The translations under genes were made by a program, and so were the position numbers. DNA of 24,870 nt, from contig JBJXFY010000005.1 of NCBI GenBank assembly GCA_046155815.1, positions 1-24,870 of the forward strand. Direction: 5' to 3'. Shown here piece by piece: positions 6,288 to 14,349 of this stretch (positions are counted from its first letter, which is position 1; every line of letters starts with the position of its first letter). The stretch comes from JBJXFY01 sp046155815. GTDB taxonomy: Bacteria > Verrucomicrobiota > Verrucomicrobiia > Limisphaerales > CAIMTB01. The notes beneath the pieces are model-generated. The model was not told the DNA's origin. It did no database searches and saw only the letters and a list, made by a program, of their open reading frames with translations.

Positions 6288-7847
6288 ATGTATTTCGCGC
6301 AGTATTCGGGCTGGGTTGGCGGGGCGCTGCTCGTCGGCGGCGGCCTGTTGACGGCCTATGGCGTGCTGTCGCTCGCCCGCCTGCACCGGCGGCGGGAGGC
6401 GGCGGACCAGGCCGTGGACGACGCCCGGCGGCAGGCCGACACGATCACGCGCGAGGCGCGGCTGCTGGCCAACGAGGAGGTGCTCAAGCTGCGCGAACAG
6501 ACGGAACAAATGCTGGCCCGCCGCCGGCTCGAGATGGACGAGATCGAAAAGCGCCTCGCCGAACGCGAACGGCTCGTCAACACCCAGCTTGAGCGCTTCG
6601 TGACCGAGGAGCAGCAGCTCCGCGGGCGGACCGAAGCCCAGCGACAGCGCGAGGCCACTTTGGAAAGGCAGGTCGCCGAGTCCGCCACCTTCCAGGCCCG
6701 CCAGCGCGAGGAGCTGGGCCGCATCGCCCGGCTTTCCGAGTCTGCTGCCCGGGAACAGCTCCTGCAGGCCGTGCGCGAGGAATCCCAGAAGGACGCCGCC
6801 GAGCTCAGCCGCCGCATCCTCGACGAGTCGCGGCTGCGCGCCGAGGAGCGCGCGCGGCGCGTGCTGGCCATCGCGCTCCAACGTTTCGCGGGCGACTGCA
6901 CCTTTGAGACGACCACGGCGACGGTCGCGCTTCCGAACGACGAGATGAAGGGCCGCATCATCGGCCGCGAGGGGCGGAACATCCGCTCCTTCGAGCAGGC
7001 CACTGGCGTCACGGTGCTCATTGACGACACCCCCAATGCGGTCGTGCTCTCGGGCTTTGACCCGGTGCGGCGCGAGGTGGCGCGCGAGGCGATGACGCGG
7101 CTGATCGCCGACGGCCGCATCCACCCCACACGCATCGAGGAAATCGTCCAGAAGGTGTCGGAGGAGATGGACGACACGGTGCGCCGGCTGGGCGAACAGG
7201 CTGTGGCGCGGATGGACCTGCCGCCGCTGCATCCCGACACCACGCGGCTGCTTGGCCGGCTGCGTTTCCGTCACAGTTTTTCCCAGAACATCCTCGACCA
7301 CTCGATCGAGGTCGGCCACCTGTGCGGCCTGCTGGCCGCGGAGATCGGCGTGAACCCGGCCGCCGCCCGGCGCGCCGGCCTGCTGCACGACATCGGCAAG
7401 GCCGTAAGCCACGAAATGGAGGGGCCGCACGCCATCGTGGGCGCCGGCCTGCTGCGTCAGTGTGGCGAAAGCCCGGAGATCGTGAACGCCGTGGCCTCGC
7501 ACCACGACGAGGTGGAGCCGGAAGGGCCGCTTGGCATCCTGGTGAGCGCGGCCGACGCCATGAGCGCCTCCCGCCCAGGTGCGCGTTCGGAGACGCTGAC
7601 CACCTACATCAAGCGCGTGGAGAGCCTCGAGCGCCTCGGCGCCTCGTTCCCCGGGGTGGAGAAGTGCTTCGCCGTGCAGGCGGGCCGCGAGCTACGGGTG
7701 TTTGTCCGGCCGGACGCGGTGAACGACGAACAGGGCTACCTGCTGGCGAGGAGCATTTGCCGGAAGATCGAGGATGAACTCCAGTACCCGGGGCAAATCC
7801 GGGTGACGCTGGTGCGCGAGACCCGCTGTGTCGAGTTTGCGAAATGA
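6288..7847 (+). CDS. rny: Ribonuclease Y
   Basis: A 519-residue membrane-anchored endoribonuclease that starts mRNA decay. Its parts appear in order. A membrane helix lies at about residues 8-30. A long Glu/Arg/Gln-rich coiled coil runs to about 190. A KH domain has GRIIGREGRNIRSFEQATG from about 222. An HD domain has the metal-binding HD pair at 367-368 (LLHDIGKAV) and a later ASHHDEVEP segment. The length matches the family (about 520). It sits 4 bp after fau, so it is the last gene of the rarA-fau-rny operon. It is convergent with infA, whose stop is only 12 bp away, and no terminator is visible between them. Confidence 0.97.
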   Translation: MYFAQYSGWVGGALLVGGGLLTAYGVLSLARLHRRREAADQAVDDARRQADTITREARLLANEEVLKLREQTEQMLARRRLEMDEIEKRLAERERLVNTQLERFVTEEQQLRGRTEAQRQREATLERQVAESATFQARQREELGRIARLSESAAREQLLQAVREESQKDAAELSRRILDESRLRAEERARRVLAIALQRFAGDCTFETTTATVALPNDEMKGRIIGREGRNIRSFEQATGVTVLIDDTPNAVVLSGFDPVRREVAREAMTRLIADGRIHPTRIEEIVQKVSEEMDDTVRRLGEQAVARMDLPPLHPDTTRLLGRLRFRHSFSQNILDHSIEVGHLCGLLAAEIGVNPAAARRAGLLHDIGKAVSHEMEGPHAIVGAGLLRQCGESPEIVNAVASHHDEVEPEGPLGILVSAADAMSASRPGARSETLTTYIKRVESLERLGASFPGVEKCFAVQAGRELRVFVRPDAVNDEQGYLLARSICRKIEDELQYPGQIRVTLVRETRCVEFAK

Positions 7848-7859
7848 CCGCCGCCGGCC

Positions 7860-8072
7860 TCAGCCGAGGCGGTACACGATGCGCCCCTTGTTCAGGTCGT
7901 AGGGCGACATCTCGAGACGCACCCGGTCGCCAATGGTAAGGCGCACCCAGTTCTTGCGCATCTTGCCAGAGATGTGGGCCAGCACCTGATGCTGGTTGGG
8001 CAGCTCCACCCGGAACATCGTCCCGGCCAGCACGGCCATGATCGTGCCCTCTACGATGATATGGTCTTCCAT
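7860..8072 (-). CDS. infA: Translation initiation factor IF-1
   Basis: A 70-residue S1/OB-fold protein that binds the 30S A site during initiation. It matches IF-1 along its whole length: IIVEGTIMAVLAGTMFRVEL, then VLAHISGKMRKNWVRLTIGD, then the closing SPYDLNKGRIVYR. The ATG at 8072 gives the MEDHIIVEG start that fits the family; the frame runs further upstream only into non-conserved sequence and the antisense of a terminator. It lies alone on the minus strand, separated from the RNA-binding protein gene by that gene's terminator, so it needs its own promoter in 8073-8171. I cannot point to one. Confidence 0.96.
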   Translation of the reverse strand: MEDHIIVEGTIMAVLAGTMFRVELPNQHQVLAHISGKMRKNWVRLTIGDRVRLEMSPYDLNKGRIVYRLG

Positions 8073-8112
8073 GCGACGGGCGAAACGCGCCGAGGTTTGG
8101 GCGGATGCCGCG

Positions 8113-8134
8113 GGCCGGCAAGCCCTTGCTGGCC
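8113..8134. repeat. Small inverted repeat in the infA leader
   Basis: GGCCGGCAAG (8113-8122) and CTTGCTGGCC (8125-8134) are inverted copies with one mismatch and almost no loop. The site is about 40-60 bases upstream of infA. It could be a leader hairpin or a piece of a dispersed repeat. No T-run follows. Confidence 0.4.
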
Positions 8135-8171
8135 GGAAAAGGGAAGGGAAACGGAAGAAGGAAGATCCAGG

Positions 8172-8210
8172 AAAAAAGCCGGGCGAGGTCCCCGATGAAC
8201 CACGCCCGGC
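8172..8210 (-). terminator. Rho-independent terminator of the RRM protein gene
   Basis: On the minus strand, GCCGGGCG (8210-8203) and CGCCCGGC (8185-8178) form an 8-bp perfect stem followed at once by TTTTTT (8177-8172). It starts 14 bases after the stop codon of the RNA-binding protein gene, which it should end. Confidence 0.85.
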
Positions 8211-8223
8211 CTGAAGTAGCCAA

Positions 8224-8622
8224 TCAGTAGCGACCGCCGCCGCCACCGCCGTAGTCACGGCGCGGACCGCGGTCACCCCGGCCGCCACCGCCGCCGCCAC
8301 CGCCACCACCGTAGCCGCCGCGGCTTCCACCACCACCACCACCACCGTAGCCGCCGCCGCCGCCACCACCCGGGCGCTCCTCGCGCGGACGGGCTTCATT
8401 CACGGTAAGGGCACGGCCGTCCACGTTGGCGCCGTGCATGGCCTGGATGGCCTTCTCTCCGTCTTCGCGGCTCGCCATGGTGACGAACGCAAAGCCGCGG
8501 GGGCGGCCGGTGAACTTGTCCACCATCAGGTTGACCTCGGTGACGCTGCCATGGGCCGCGAACGCGTCCTGGAGCCCTATCTCGGTCGTGTTAAAGGACA
8601 CGTTTCCTACATACAAACGCAT
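8224..8622 (-). CDS. Glycine-rich RRM RNA-binding protein
   Basis: A 132-residue protein with one RNA recognition motif at residues 1-78 and a glycine-rich tail. RNP2 is LYVGNV (residues 3-8) and RNP1 is RGFAFVTM (42-49), both with the aromatic residues that stack on RNA. The tail from about 84 is nearly all Gly with Arg, Tyr and Ser (GGYGG and RGD-type words). Single-RRM glycine-rich proteins of this kind occur in cyanobacteria, Verrucomicrobia and other bacteria and are often cold-induced; that role is not shown here. The ATG at 8622 begins the RRM and has a purine-rich AGAAAGAAAC just upstream. The gene is flanked by a terminator and a 215-bp upstream spacer, so it is monocistronic. The Gly codons make a low-complexity DNA tract at about 8227-8375. 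Confidence 0.93.
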   Translation of the reverse strand: MRLYVGNVSFNTTEIGLQDAFAAHGSVTEVNLMVDKFTGRPRGFAFVTMASREDGEKAIQAMHGANVDGRALTVNEARPREERPGGGGGGGYGGGGGGGSRGGYGGGGGGGGGGRGDRGPRRDYGGGGGGRY

Positions 8623-8839
8623 GTTTGTTTCTTTCTCTACTGCTATCAACCGGCCTCGCGAGGACTGTTCCCGACCGTCGGGTTTCAAATCTTCGCGGTG
8701 CCCGCAAGCAGCCCCGAGGATTCACCATGTCCGAAGCAATCAACCGATGACCAACAGGCGGCGGGAAAGAAACCCAGATTCCGTGGTCTGGCAAGCGGCA
8801 ACTTGGGCGGAGCTGCGAGGCATGGAAGGCTCACGGCCC
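8623..8839. other. Spacer upstream of the RRM protein gene
   Basis: These 217 bases hold the leader and promoter of the RRM gene and the end of the DUF1080 gene region. On the minus strand TTGATT occurs near 8747, but no good -10 sits at the right distance. I see no gene, terminator or clear repeat. A cold-shock-type leader is possible but not shown. Confidence 0.3.
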
Positions 8840-9547
8840 TCACTCGCCGCCCGGCCGTTTCCGCCCTTCCTTCGGCAGCGCCCGCACGCTCACGTCGCGA
8901 AAGTACACGCGGGAATGCTCGTCGTGATTCTGCAGCGCGATGAAGCCGCTCTCCGGCCGCGGACCGCGATCGGGTTCGTACCAGATCTTCTTCGGCGGGA
9001 CGGCCTGTCCCTCGACATAATCCGTGACCAGCGCACCGTTCACCTCGACGCGCGTGCGCGGGCCGTCCAGCGTGATAATCATCGTGTTTTCCTGGCCGGG
9101 CGGCGTGGCGGGCCGCGCCTTGGCCTGGGTAAGGCTGTACAAGGTGCCGGTGCAGTGCCACTCGTTGCCGCCTGGGGCGATCTGCGCCTCGTAGCCACGG
9201 TTGACGACCTCCCAAGGAGAGTAGGGCCGCTCAGGGATACGGAGGTGGACTCCGGAGTTGGCATTGCTGGAGCCGAGGCGGAAGACGACTCGGATCTGGC
9301 AGTTGCCGAACTTTTCGCGCAGGTACCAAAGAGTGCCTAGGCCGCCGTAGGTAACCAGCTCGCCGTTCTCCACGCGGAACTCGCCGGGGCCGCTCAGCTC
9401 CCAGCCTTCCGTATCGCGTCCATTGAAGAGGGGCCGCCACTCGGCGGTGAGCTTGGGCGGGCGCGCAGGGCCGGACGCGGCTTGGGCGGCCGGCAGGGCC
9501 GCCAGCAGGGCGGCCAGCAGTGAAAACAGCAGGGTAGGTCTTTTCAT
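8840..9547 (-). CDS. Secreted DUF1080 (3-keto-disaccharide hydrolase-like) protein
   Basis: A 235-residue exported protein. A signal peptide occupies about residues 1-23 (hydrophobic LLFSLLAALLAALPA, then AQA before the likely cut). The rest is one DUF1080 concanavalin-like beta-sandwich. It opens with PLFNGRDTEGWEL, continues with NSGVHLRIPE and YEAQI, and ends with GFIALQNHDEHSRVYFRDVSVR. Some members of this family cleave 3-keto sugars in the periplasm. Many others, very common in Planctomycetes and Verrucomicrobia, are uncharacterised, so the substrate is unknown. It lies 3 bp downstream of the aminopeptidase gene, so it is part of the same minus-strand transcription unit. Confidence 0.9.
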   Translation of the reverse strand: MKRPTLLFSLLAALLAALPAAQAASGPARPPKLTAEWRPLFNGRDTEGWELSGPGEFRVENGELVTYGGLGTLWYLREKFGNCQIRVVFRLGSSNANSGVHLRIPERPYSPWEVVNRGYEAQIAPGGNEWHCTGTLYSLTQAKARPATPPGQENTMIITLDGPRTRVEVNGALVTDYVEGQAVPPKKIWYEPDRGPRPESGFIALQNHDEHSRVYFRDVSVRALPKEGRKRPGGE

Positions 9548-9550
9548 GGT

Positions 9551-10687
9551 TCAGATCTCCAGGGTCTTCTCGAACTGGGTCAGGATACGCGTCCGTTCGC
9601 GGCCGACCAGAACCACGTCCTCAAGACGCACGCCGCCCGCGCCGGGATAGTACAGGCCGGGCTCAAGGGTGATGACCTGCCCGGCGGCGATGACGTCGCG
9701 CGAGCCGGCCGCGATCCGCGGCGCCTCATGCACCTCGAGGCCCAGCCCGTGGCCCGTGCTGTGGAAGAAGCCCTCGTGGCGGCTGTGGCGACGGCGCGTG
9801 ACGAAGCCATTCCGCTTCATTGTATCCACGGCCGCACCGTGCACTTCGGCGGCCTCCGCGCCATGGACGAGCCGACGGAGGGCCGCCTGCTGGGCCTCGC
9901 CCACGGCCGCATACATGCGGCGCACCGCCTCGGAGGCCCGGCCGCGTACCACCGTGCGAGTGATGTCGCCGTGGTAACCCGTCTTCTGCGAACGTGGAAA
10001 GATGTCCATCACGATCGGTGCGTTGGCCGGCAGCGGGCCATGGCCACGCTCGTGCGGGTCGCAGGCCTGCCGGCCGGCGGCGACGATGGTGTGGTTGGCG
10101 TTTCCACCGGCCTGGAGGATGGCGGTGTCAATGATGCCCCGCAGCCGCTCCGCGGTGAGCGGGCTGCCATTGAGCGTGAGCCGGCCACCGCTGATGCGAG
10201 CACGCCGCAGGGCGTGGATGCCCTCGGCCAAGCCCACCTCGGCCATCATCAGGGCCGCGCTGATCTTCTTGACCTCCTCGGCGGTCTTGAGGGCGCGGCC
10301 GGGAAACAGCGGCCCGTCGGCCAATTTCACCTTCAAGCCGCCGCGCCGCAGCCGCCGCGCAAGGCCGAAGGGGAAATCCTCGCCAACGGTCACCTTGCGG
10401 ATGCGTTGCTCGCGCAGCACCGCACGCAACACCTCGGCCAGGCCGGGCGGGCCGTGGCTCGTGCCCTCATCGCGCGTGACCCGCTTCTCATACCGCGAAT
10501 AGGACAGCACCCGGCAGTGTCTCGCCTGGGCGCGGACCCGGTCCCGCTCCAGGTCGCCCACGACGACGTGCGGCCGGTCGCGGTGCTGGAAATAGATGAA
10601 CGGGTCCGGAACGAAAAGTCCCACCGCGTACAGCATGTCCGCGTTCCGCTCGCTGTCGGCAACGATGAGCAGGTTTTCGCGGGACAC
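9551..10687 (-). CDS. M24-family metallopeptidase (Xaa-Pro aminopeptidase-like)
   Basis: A 378-residue protein with an N-terminal creatinase-like domain (to about 130) and a C-terminal pita-bread peptidase domain. All five metal ligands of the M24 family are visible: D228 (VMDIFPR), D241 (HGDITRT), H313 (HSTGHGLGLEVHE), E342 (ITLEPGLYY) and E356 (GVRLEDVVL). It should remove an N-terminal residue before proline or from short peptides in the cytoplasm. The start is uncertain. The GTG at 10687 precedes the conserved ENLLIVADSERNADMLY and lies 44 bp after the stop of the upstream gene, with no clear ribosome site. The first ATG-coded Met (residue 18) would truncate the fold. Confidence 0.88.
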   Translation of the reverse strand: MSRENLLIVADSERNADMLYAVGLFVPDPFIYFQHRDRPHVVVGDLERDRVRAQARHCRVLSYSRYEKRVTRDEGTSHGPPGLAEVLRAVLREQRIRKVTVGEDFPFGLARRLRRGGLKVKLADGPLFPGRALKTAEEVKKISAALMMAEVGLAEGIHALRRARISGGRLTLNGSPLTAERLRGIIDTAILQAGGNANHTIVAAGRQACDPHERGHGPLPANAPIVMDIFPRSQKTGYHGDITRTVVRGRASEAVRRMYAAVGEAQQAALRRLVHGAEAAEVHGAAVDTMKRNGFVTRRRHSRHEGFFHSTGHGLGLEVHEAPRIAAGSRDVIAAGQVITLEPGLYYPGAGGVRLEDVVLVGRERTRILTQFEKTLEI

Positions 10688-10731
10688 GGCGGCAGGCTGG
10701 GAAAGCGGACGCGGGCTGGCCAGCGGAAAAA

Positions 10732-12270
10732 TCAGCCGGGCGGCACCCGGTCGCCCAGAGCCCAGAGCACGCCGTTGAGCAGCAGCCGGCGGAAGGCTGG
10801 CTCGGCAAAATCCTCCGGCCCGCCCAGCGAGGTGTAGAACGTCCGCCGCCCGCCGGCCGTGTTCACCCACGCCACCGGCTCCTCGCCCGCGGCGCACGCG
10901 CCGACGAGCAGCGGCGTCGCCGTGGGCGCCAGCGCGCGGCTGCGGTACAGCGTCGCCGCCGATAGGAAGCCGCCGCCCACCCCGGCCAGGACTGGATGCG
11001 CCTCCGCCCCGGCCGCCGGCCGCACGCGCGTCGCATCGCCCTCCCCGGAGCGGTTGGAGAAGTGCCCCTCGTAGCGGGCGCCCAGCACCTCCTGGTCAAA
11101 CTCCGGCCACGCCGCGTGGCCCGCCGGCACGTCGCCCCGCGGCGCAAAGGCGTGGCTGGCCGTCCGCAGGCCAACCACGGGCCGACCCGCCGCGAGATGG
11201 GCGCGCAGCGCCTCCAGCAGCGCCTGTGCCGGCGCGCGCCGCCGCACGCTGACCACCACGAGGTCGGCGTCGCGGAGCGCGTCGGCGTTGGTGAAGTCAT
11301 TGCCGCCGCCCGGCGGAGCCGTGACCCACCGCAGCTCGTAGCCGCGCCAGGCCAGCTCAGCCGCAGCGAACGCGGGCAGCGTCTCCCACGTCCGGTATTC
11401 ATCCTCGCCGACGAGGAAGGCCACCCGCTTCCGCCGGTCCGCCGCAAAGCGGAACGGTTCCCCGCCCAGCAGGTCCGTGCTCGTCACGCTCGGGCACCAG
11501 TGCCTCTCGATGTGCTCCACCACCAGGTCCGTGCCGACGAAGTGGCTGACGAACGGCCGCCGGCGCGAGTTGTACATCGTGTCCGTCAGGTCGCGCACCA
11601 GCACCGTGTCAAACTTCAGGCTCACCATCTGCCGGATCGAAAACGGCCGCCCCAGCACGCACATGTTCGTGTGGACGCCGAGGATGACGACGTGCCGGAT
11701 GCCGTGCTTCCGAAGGATGCTGTAAATCTCGTCGCCGCGGTCCGAGAGGTAGTCGTCCGGCCCGAGCCCGAGCACCGCGATCTGGCTCGTCCAAGCGCGG
11801 CCCTGCTGGCACGGCGGCTCGTCATCGCAGCCGCCGTCCGAATCGTCAATCGGCAGTGGCGGCTCCTTCGCAGCGTTGAGGGACTTCCATTCGTTGATGG
11901 CCTCCGGCAGCGCCACCTTCTCCACCGCCTGCGCCCGGCGGCGCTGCGGGGCCGCGGCGTAGAAGTCCATCGTGTCGCTCGGCGCGTGGATGATCACCAT
12001 GCCGCGCCTCCGGGCCTCCTGGAGGAACGCATTCATGCGCGGCGCCATTTCCGCCACGCGCGCCGTCGCGCCCGCGCACCAGTGGCGGTCCCACATGTCG
12101 CAGATGATGACGGCCGTCTCCTCCGGCTTCCACGAAGCCTCGCGCTCGACGCGCCGCCAGAGGTTCGTGTCCGCGGCGTCGCGCGCCCAACTGCGCGTGT
12201 GCCAGGCGACCGGTTCCGCGGCGGCGGCCAGGGACACGAGGAGCAGGGCCGCGAGATGGGGGAGATTCAT
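10732..12270 (-). CDS. Secreted two-domain protein: isochorismatase-like hydrolase plus ThuA-like domain
   Basis: A 512-residue exported protein. The signal peptide is residues 1-18 (MNLPHLAALLLVSLAAAAEP). Residues about 50-265 form an isochorismatase-like cysteine hydrolase. D58 (ICDMWDRHWC) and the nucleophile C204 (GVHTNMCVLGRP) are visible; the third catalytic residue, Lys, lies probably in the middle. Residues about 280-510 resemble the ThuA or class I glutamine-amidotransferase-like fold: KRVAFLVGEDEYRTWETLPAF, ADLVVVSVRRR, TASHAF, and a closing TSLGGPEDFAEPAFRRLLLNGVLWA. ThuA-like domains are tied to sugar utilisation in some bacteria. The substrate of either domain is unknown. The ATG at 12270 is chosen because it begins the signal peptide. 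The gene is upstream of the M24 peptidase and DUF1080 genes on the same strand. Confidence 0.85.
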   Translation of the reverse strand: MNLPHLAALLLVSLAAAAEPVAWHTRSWARDAADTNLWRRVEREASWKPEETAVIICDMWDRHWCAGATARVAEMAPRMNAFLQEARRRGMVIIHAPSDTMDFYAAAPQRRRAQAVEKVALPEAINEWKSLNAAKEPPLPIDDSDGGCDDEPPCQQGRAWTSQIAVLGLGPDDYLSDRGDEIYSILRKHGIRHVVILGVHTNMCVLGRPFSIRQMVSLKFDTVLVRDLTDTMYNSRRRPFVSHFVGTDLVVEHIERHWCPSVTSTDLLGGEPFRFAADRRKRVAFLVGEDEYRTWETLPAFAAAELAWRGYELRWVTAPPGGGNDFTNADALRDADLVVVSVRRRAPAQALLEALRAHLAAGRPVVGLRTASHAFAPRGDVPAGHAAWPEFDQEVLGARYEGHFSNRSGEGDATRVRPAAGAEAHPVLAGVGGGFLSAATLYRSRALAPTATPLLVGACAAGEEPVAWVNTAGGRRTFYTSLGGPEDFAEPAFRRLLLNGVLWALGDRVPPG

Positions 12271-12323
12271 GGCTTTGCCACGGCGTTTGTCCCGCCGCCG
12301 GCCGGCCGCGGCAAGCCCGGCCT

Positions 12324-13037
12324 TCAGGCGGTGCCGAGCAGCCGCCGCCCGACCTCCGCGTAGTCGTCCACCACGGCGTCCGCGTGGGCGAGCTGCGCGG
12401 CCGGCAGGCTGTTGGTGATGGCGATGACGCGCATGCCCGCAGCGCGGGCGGCCGTCACGCCGGCGGCGGAATCCTCCAGCACGACGCAAGCCGAGGGCGG
12501 CATCCCGAGCCGCTCAGCCGCGAGGAGGAAGACGTCCGGCGCGGGCTTGCCCCGGCCCACGTCCTGCACGCTGACGACGGTGGAGAAGAAGCGCCGCAGG
12601 CCGCGGAGAGCCAGCACCTCGTCAATCACCGGATGCAGCGAGCCCGACGCCACCGCCAACGGCCAGCGCGCCGCGAGCCGCTCCACCAGCGGCGGGACCG
12701 GCCCGAAGATCGGCTCGTGCCGGCGCAGCATCGCGATGAAATGCCGCTGCTTCCAGTCCAGCAGCTCCTCCAGTGGCTGCGGCGGCCGGTGCTTCGCCAC
12801 GAAGTCCAACCATAGGGCACGGTCGGATTCTCCGTAGTAATGGGCGAAATCCATCCCGTGCGTCTCGCCGCAGCCCATCGCTGCGAAGATCTCGCGGAAG
12901 GCCTGCTCGTGCAGCGGCTCGCTGTCCACGATCACGCCGTCCATGTCGAAGATGATCGCCTCCGTGCCCGCAATGAAATCAGTCCCGCGGCCAGGTTGCG
13001 CGGAAGGCCCGGCGTGGCCGGGCGGGCGTCGCGGCAT
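12324..13037 (-). CDS. HAD-superfamily hydrolase, beta-phosphoglucomutase-like subfamily
   Basis: A 237-residue phosphatase or phosphomutase. HAD motif I is FDMDGVIVDSEPLHE, with D31 as nucleophile and D33 as general acid. A helical cap follows (HYYGESDRALW), then motif II in AVASGS, motif III GKPAPDVFLLAAERLG and motif IV VLEDSAAGVTAARAAGM. This pattern is that of the beta-PGM/GPH group, which acts on phosphorylated sugars or similar small molecules. The exact substrate cannot be read from sequence. The ATG at 13037 overlaps the pepT stop (TGATG), which fixes the start and gives about 24 extra residues before the Rossmann core. It is coupled to pepT. The gap to the next gene downstream is 53 bp. 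Confidence 0.9.
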   Translation of the reverse strand: MPRRPPGHAGPSAQPGRGTDFIAGTEAIIFDMDGVIVDSEPLHEQAFREIFAAMGCGETHGMDFAHYYGESDRALWLDFVAKHRPPQPLEELLDWKQRHFIAMLRRHEPIFGPVPPLVERLAARWPLAVASGSLHPVIDEVLALRGLRRFFSTVVSVQDVGRGKPAPDVFLLAAERLGMPPSACVVLEDSAAGVTAARAAGMRVIAITNSLPAAQLAHADAVVDDYAEVGRRLLGTA

Positions 13038-14275
13038 CACGCCCGCTCCTCCCAAAGCTGCGCCAGCTTCACGATCACCTCGGCGGACTTCACCATGTCC
13101 CCGAGGCTCACCCATTCGAGCTCGCTGTGGATGTTGTTGAAGCCCGCGAAGAGGTTCGGCGCGGGCAGTCCCCGCTCGGTCAGCCGCGCGCCGTCCGTCC
13201 CGCCACGGATGGCGGTGCTGAAAGGCTCGAGGCCCGCACGGCGCATGGCCTCCAGGGCCAGTTCCACCGGCCGCATCTCCAACTCCAGGCCGTAGCGCAT
13301 GTTACGGTACTGCTTCTCGACCTTCACCTCGACGGCGGCGCGCGGGTGCTCCGCCTGCAGCCGGGCCGCGAGTTCCCGCAACAGCCGGCCCTGGGCCTCG
13401 AGGCCGGCCACCTCGAAGTCGCGCAGGATCAGGTTCACGGTCGCGGCCTCGGCGCCGCCCTGGACGCTCACCGGATGGATGAAGCCCTCGCGGCCCGTGG
13501 TCGCCTCGGGCGCAAGTTCGTGCGGGAGGCCGGCGAGGAACGCGCCCGCGATCCGGAGCGCGTTCACCATCACCCCCTTGGCCCAGCCGGGATGCGACGC
13601 CACGCCGCGGATGGTCACGGTGGCGGAGTCCGCGCTGAAGGTCTCGTAGTCCACCTGCCCCGGCAGCTCCGCGTCCACCGTGTAGGCCACGTCCGCGCCC
13701 AGCTCCTCCAGATCCAGCTGCTCCGTGCCGCGGCCGATCTCCTCGTCCGGGTTGAAGCAGATCCGCAGCTTCCCGTGCGGGATCTCCGGATGCGCCAGCA
13801 GGTGCTTCACCGCGGCCATGATCGCGGCGATGCCGGCCTTGTCGTCCGCGCCGAGCAGCGTGGTGCCGGAGGCGGTGATGATCGTCTGCCCCTTCCGGCC
13901 CCGCAATGCAGGGATGGCCGCCGGGTCCAGCACCTTGGCCGGATCGTCGGGCAGGATGATTCTGCCGCCGTCGTAGTTGCGGTGGACAAGCGGCTTCGCG
14001 TCGGCGGCGGGACCGGGCGCGGTGTCCACATGCGCCCAGAAGGAAACCACGGGCACGCCGGGCTTCAAGCTGGTGGCCGGCACGGTGGCGAGCACGTAGC
14101 CGTGGTCGGACAGCCGCACGTCGGCGAGGCCGAGCTCCTTCAGCTCTCCCTCGAGCTGGCGGAGCAGCGGCCACTGCTTCTCGGAACTCGGCGTGGACTT
14201 GGAGGCGGGATCGGCCTGGGTGTCGAGCTTCGCGTAGGAGACGAAGCGCCGCAGGAGGTCTTCGGCGTCAATCAT
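13037..14275 (-). CDS. pepT: Peptidase T (tripeptide aminopeptidase)
   Basis: A 412-residue M20-family zinc peptidase that removes the N-terminal residue of tripeptides; E. coli PepT is about 408 residues. The metal-site motifs appear in order: HVDTAPG (H82, D84), GADDKAGIA (D144/D145), NPDEEIGRG (E178/E179), VDAELPGQVDYETFSAD, and the closing GGTDGARLTERGLPAPNL plus FNNIHSELEW with the last His ligand. The ATG at 14275 begins the family's usual helix (LLRRFVSYAKLDTQADP). Together with the M24 peptidase nearby it suggests peptide scavenging. It overlaps the HAD gene downstream. The 74-bp gap to the upstream membrane protein gene has no visible Shine-Dalgarno sequence. Confidence 0.95.
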   Translation of the reverse strand: MIDAEDLLRRFVSYAKLDTQADPASKSTPSSEKQWPLLRQLEGELKELGLADVRLSDHGYVLATVPATSLKPGVPVVSFWAHVDTAPGPAADAKPLVHRNYDGGRIILPDDPAKVLDPAAIPALRGRKGQTIITASGTTLLGADDKAGIAAIMAAVKHLLAHPEIPHGKLRICFNPDEEIGRGTEQLDLEELGADVAYTVDAELPGQVDYETFSADSATVTIRGVASHPGWAKGVMVNALRIAGAFLAGLPHELAPEATTGREGFIHPVSVQGGAEAATVNLILRDFEVAGLEAQGRLLRELAARLQAEHPRAAVEVKVEKQYRNMRYGLELEMRPVELALEAMRRAGLEPFSTAIRGGTDGARLTERGLPAPNLFAGFNNIHSELEWVSLGDMVKSAEVIVKLAQLWEERA

Positions 14276-14349
14276 GGTGTTCGGGCGGCACGCGCCGTGG
14301 CCGACGCTCCACGGCCGGCCGCGCGAGGCAAGCATCCGCCGCCGGAATC

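Noticed and set aside
8227..8375. CCACCG-type tandem repeat or CRISPR-like array
   Set aside because: It is the codon pattern of the glycine-rich tail of the RRM protein; there are no spacers or regular period.
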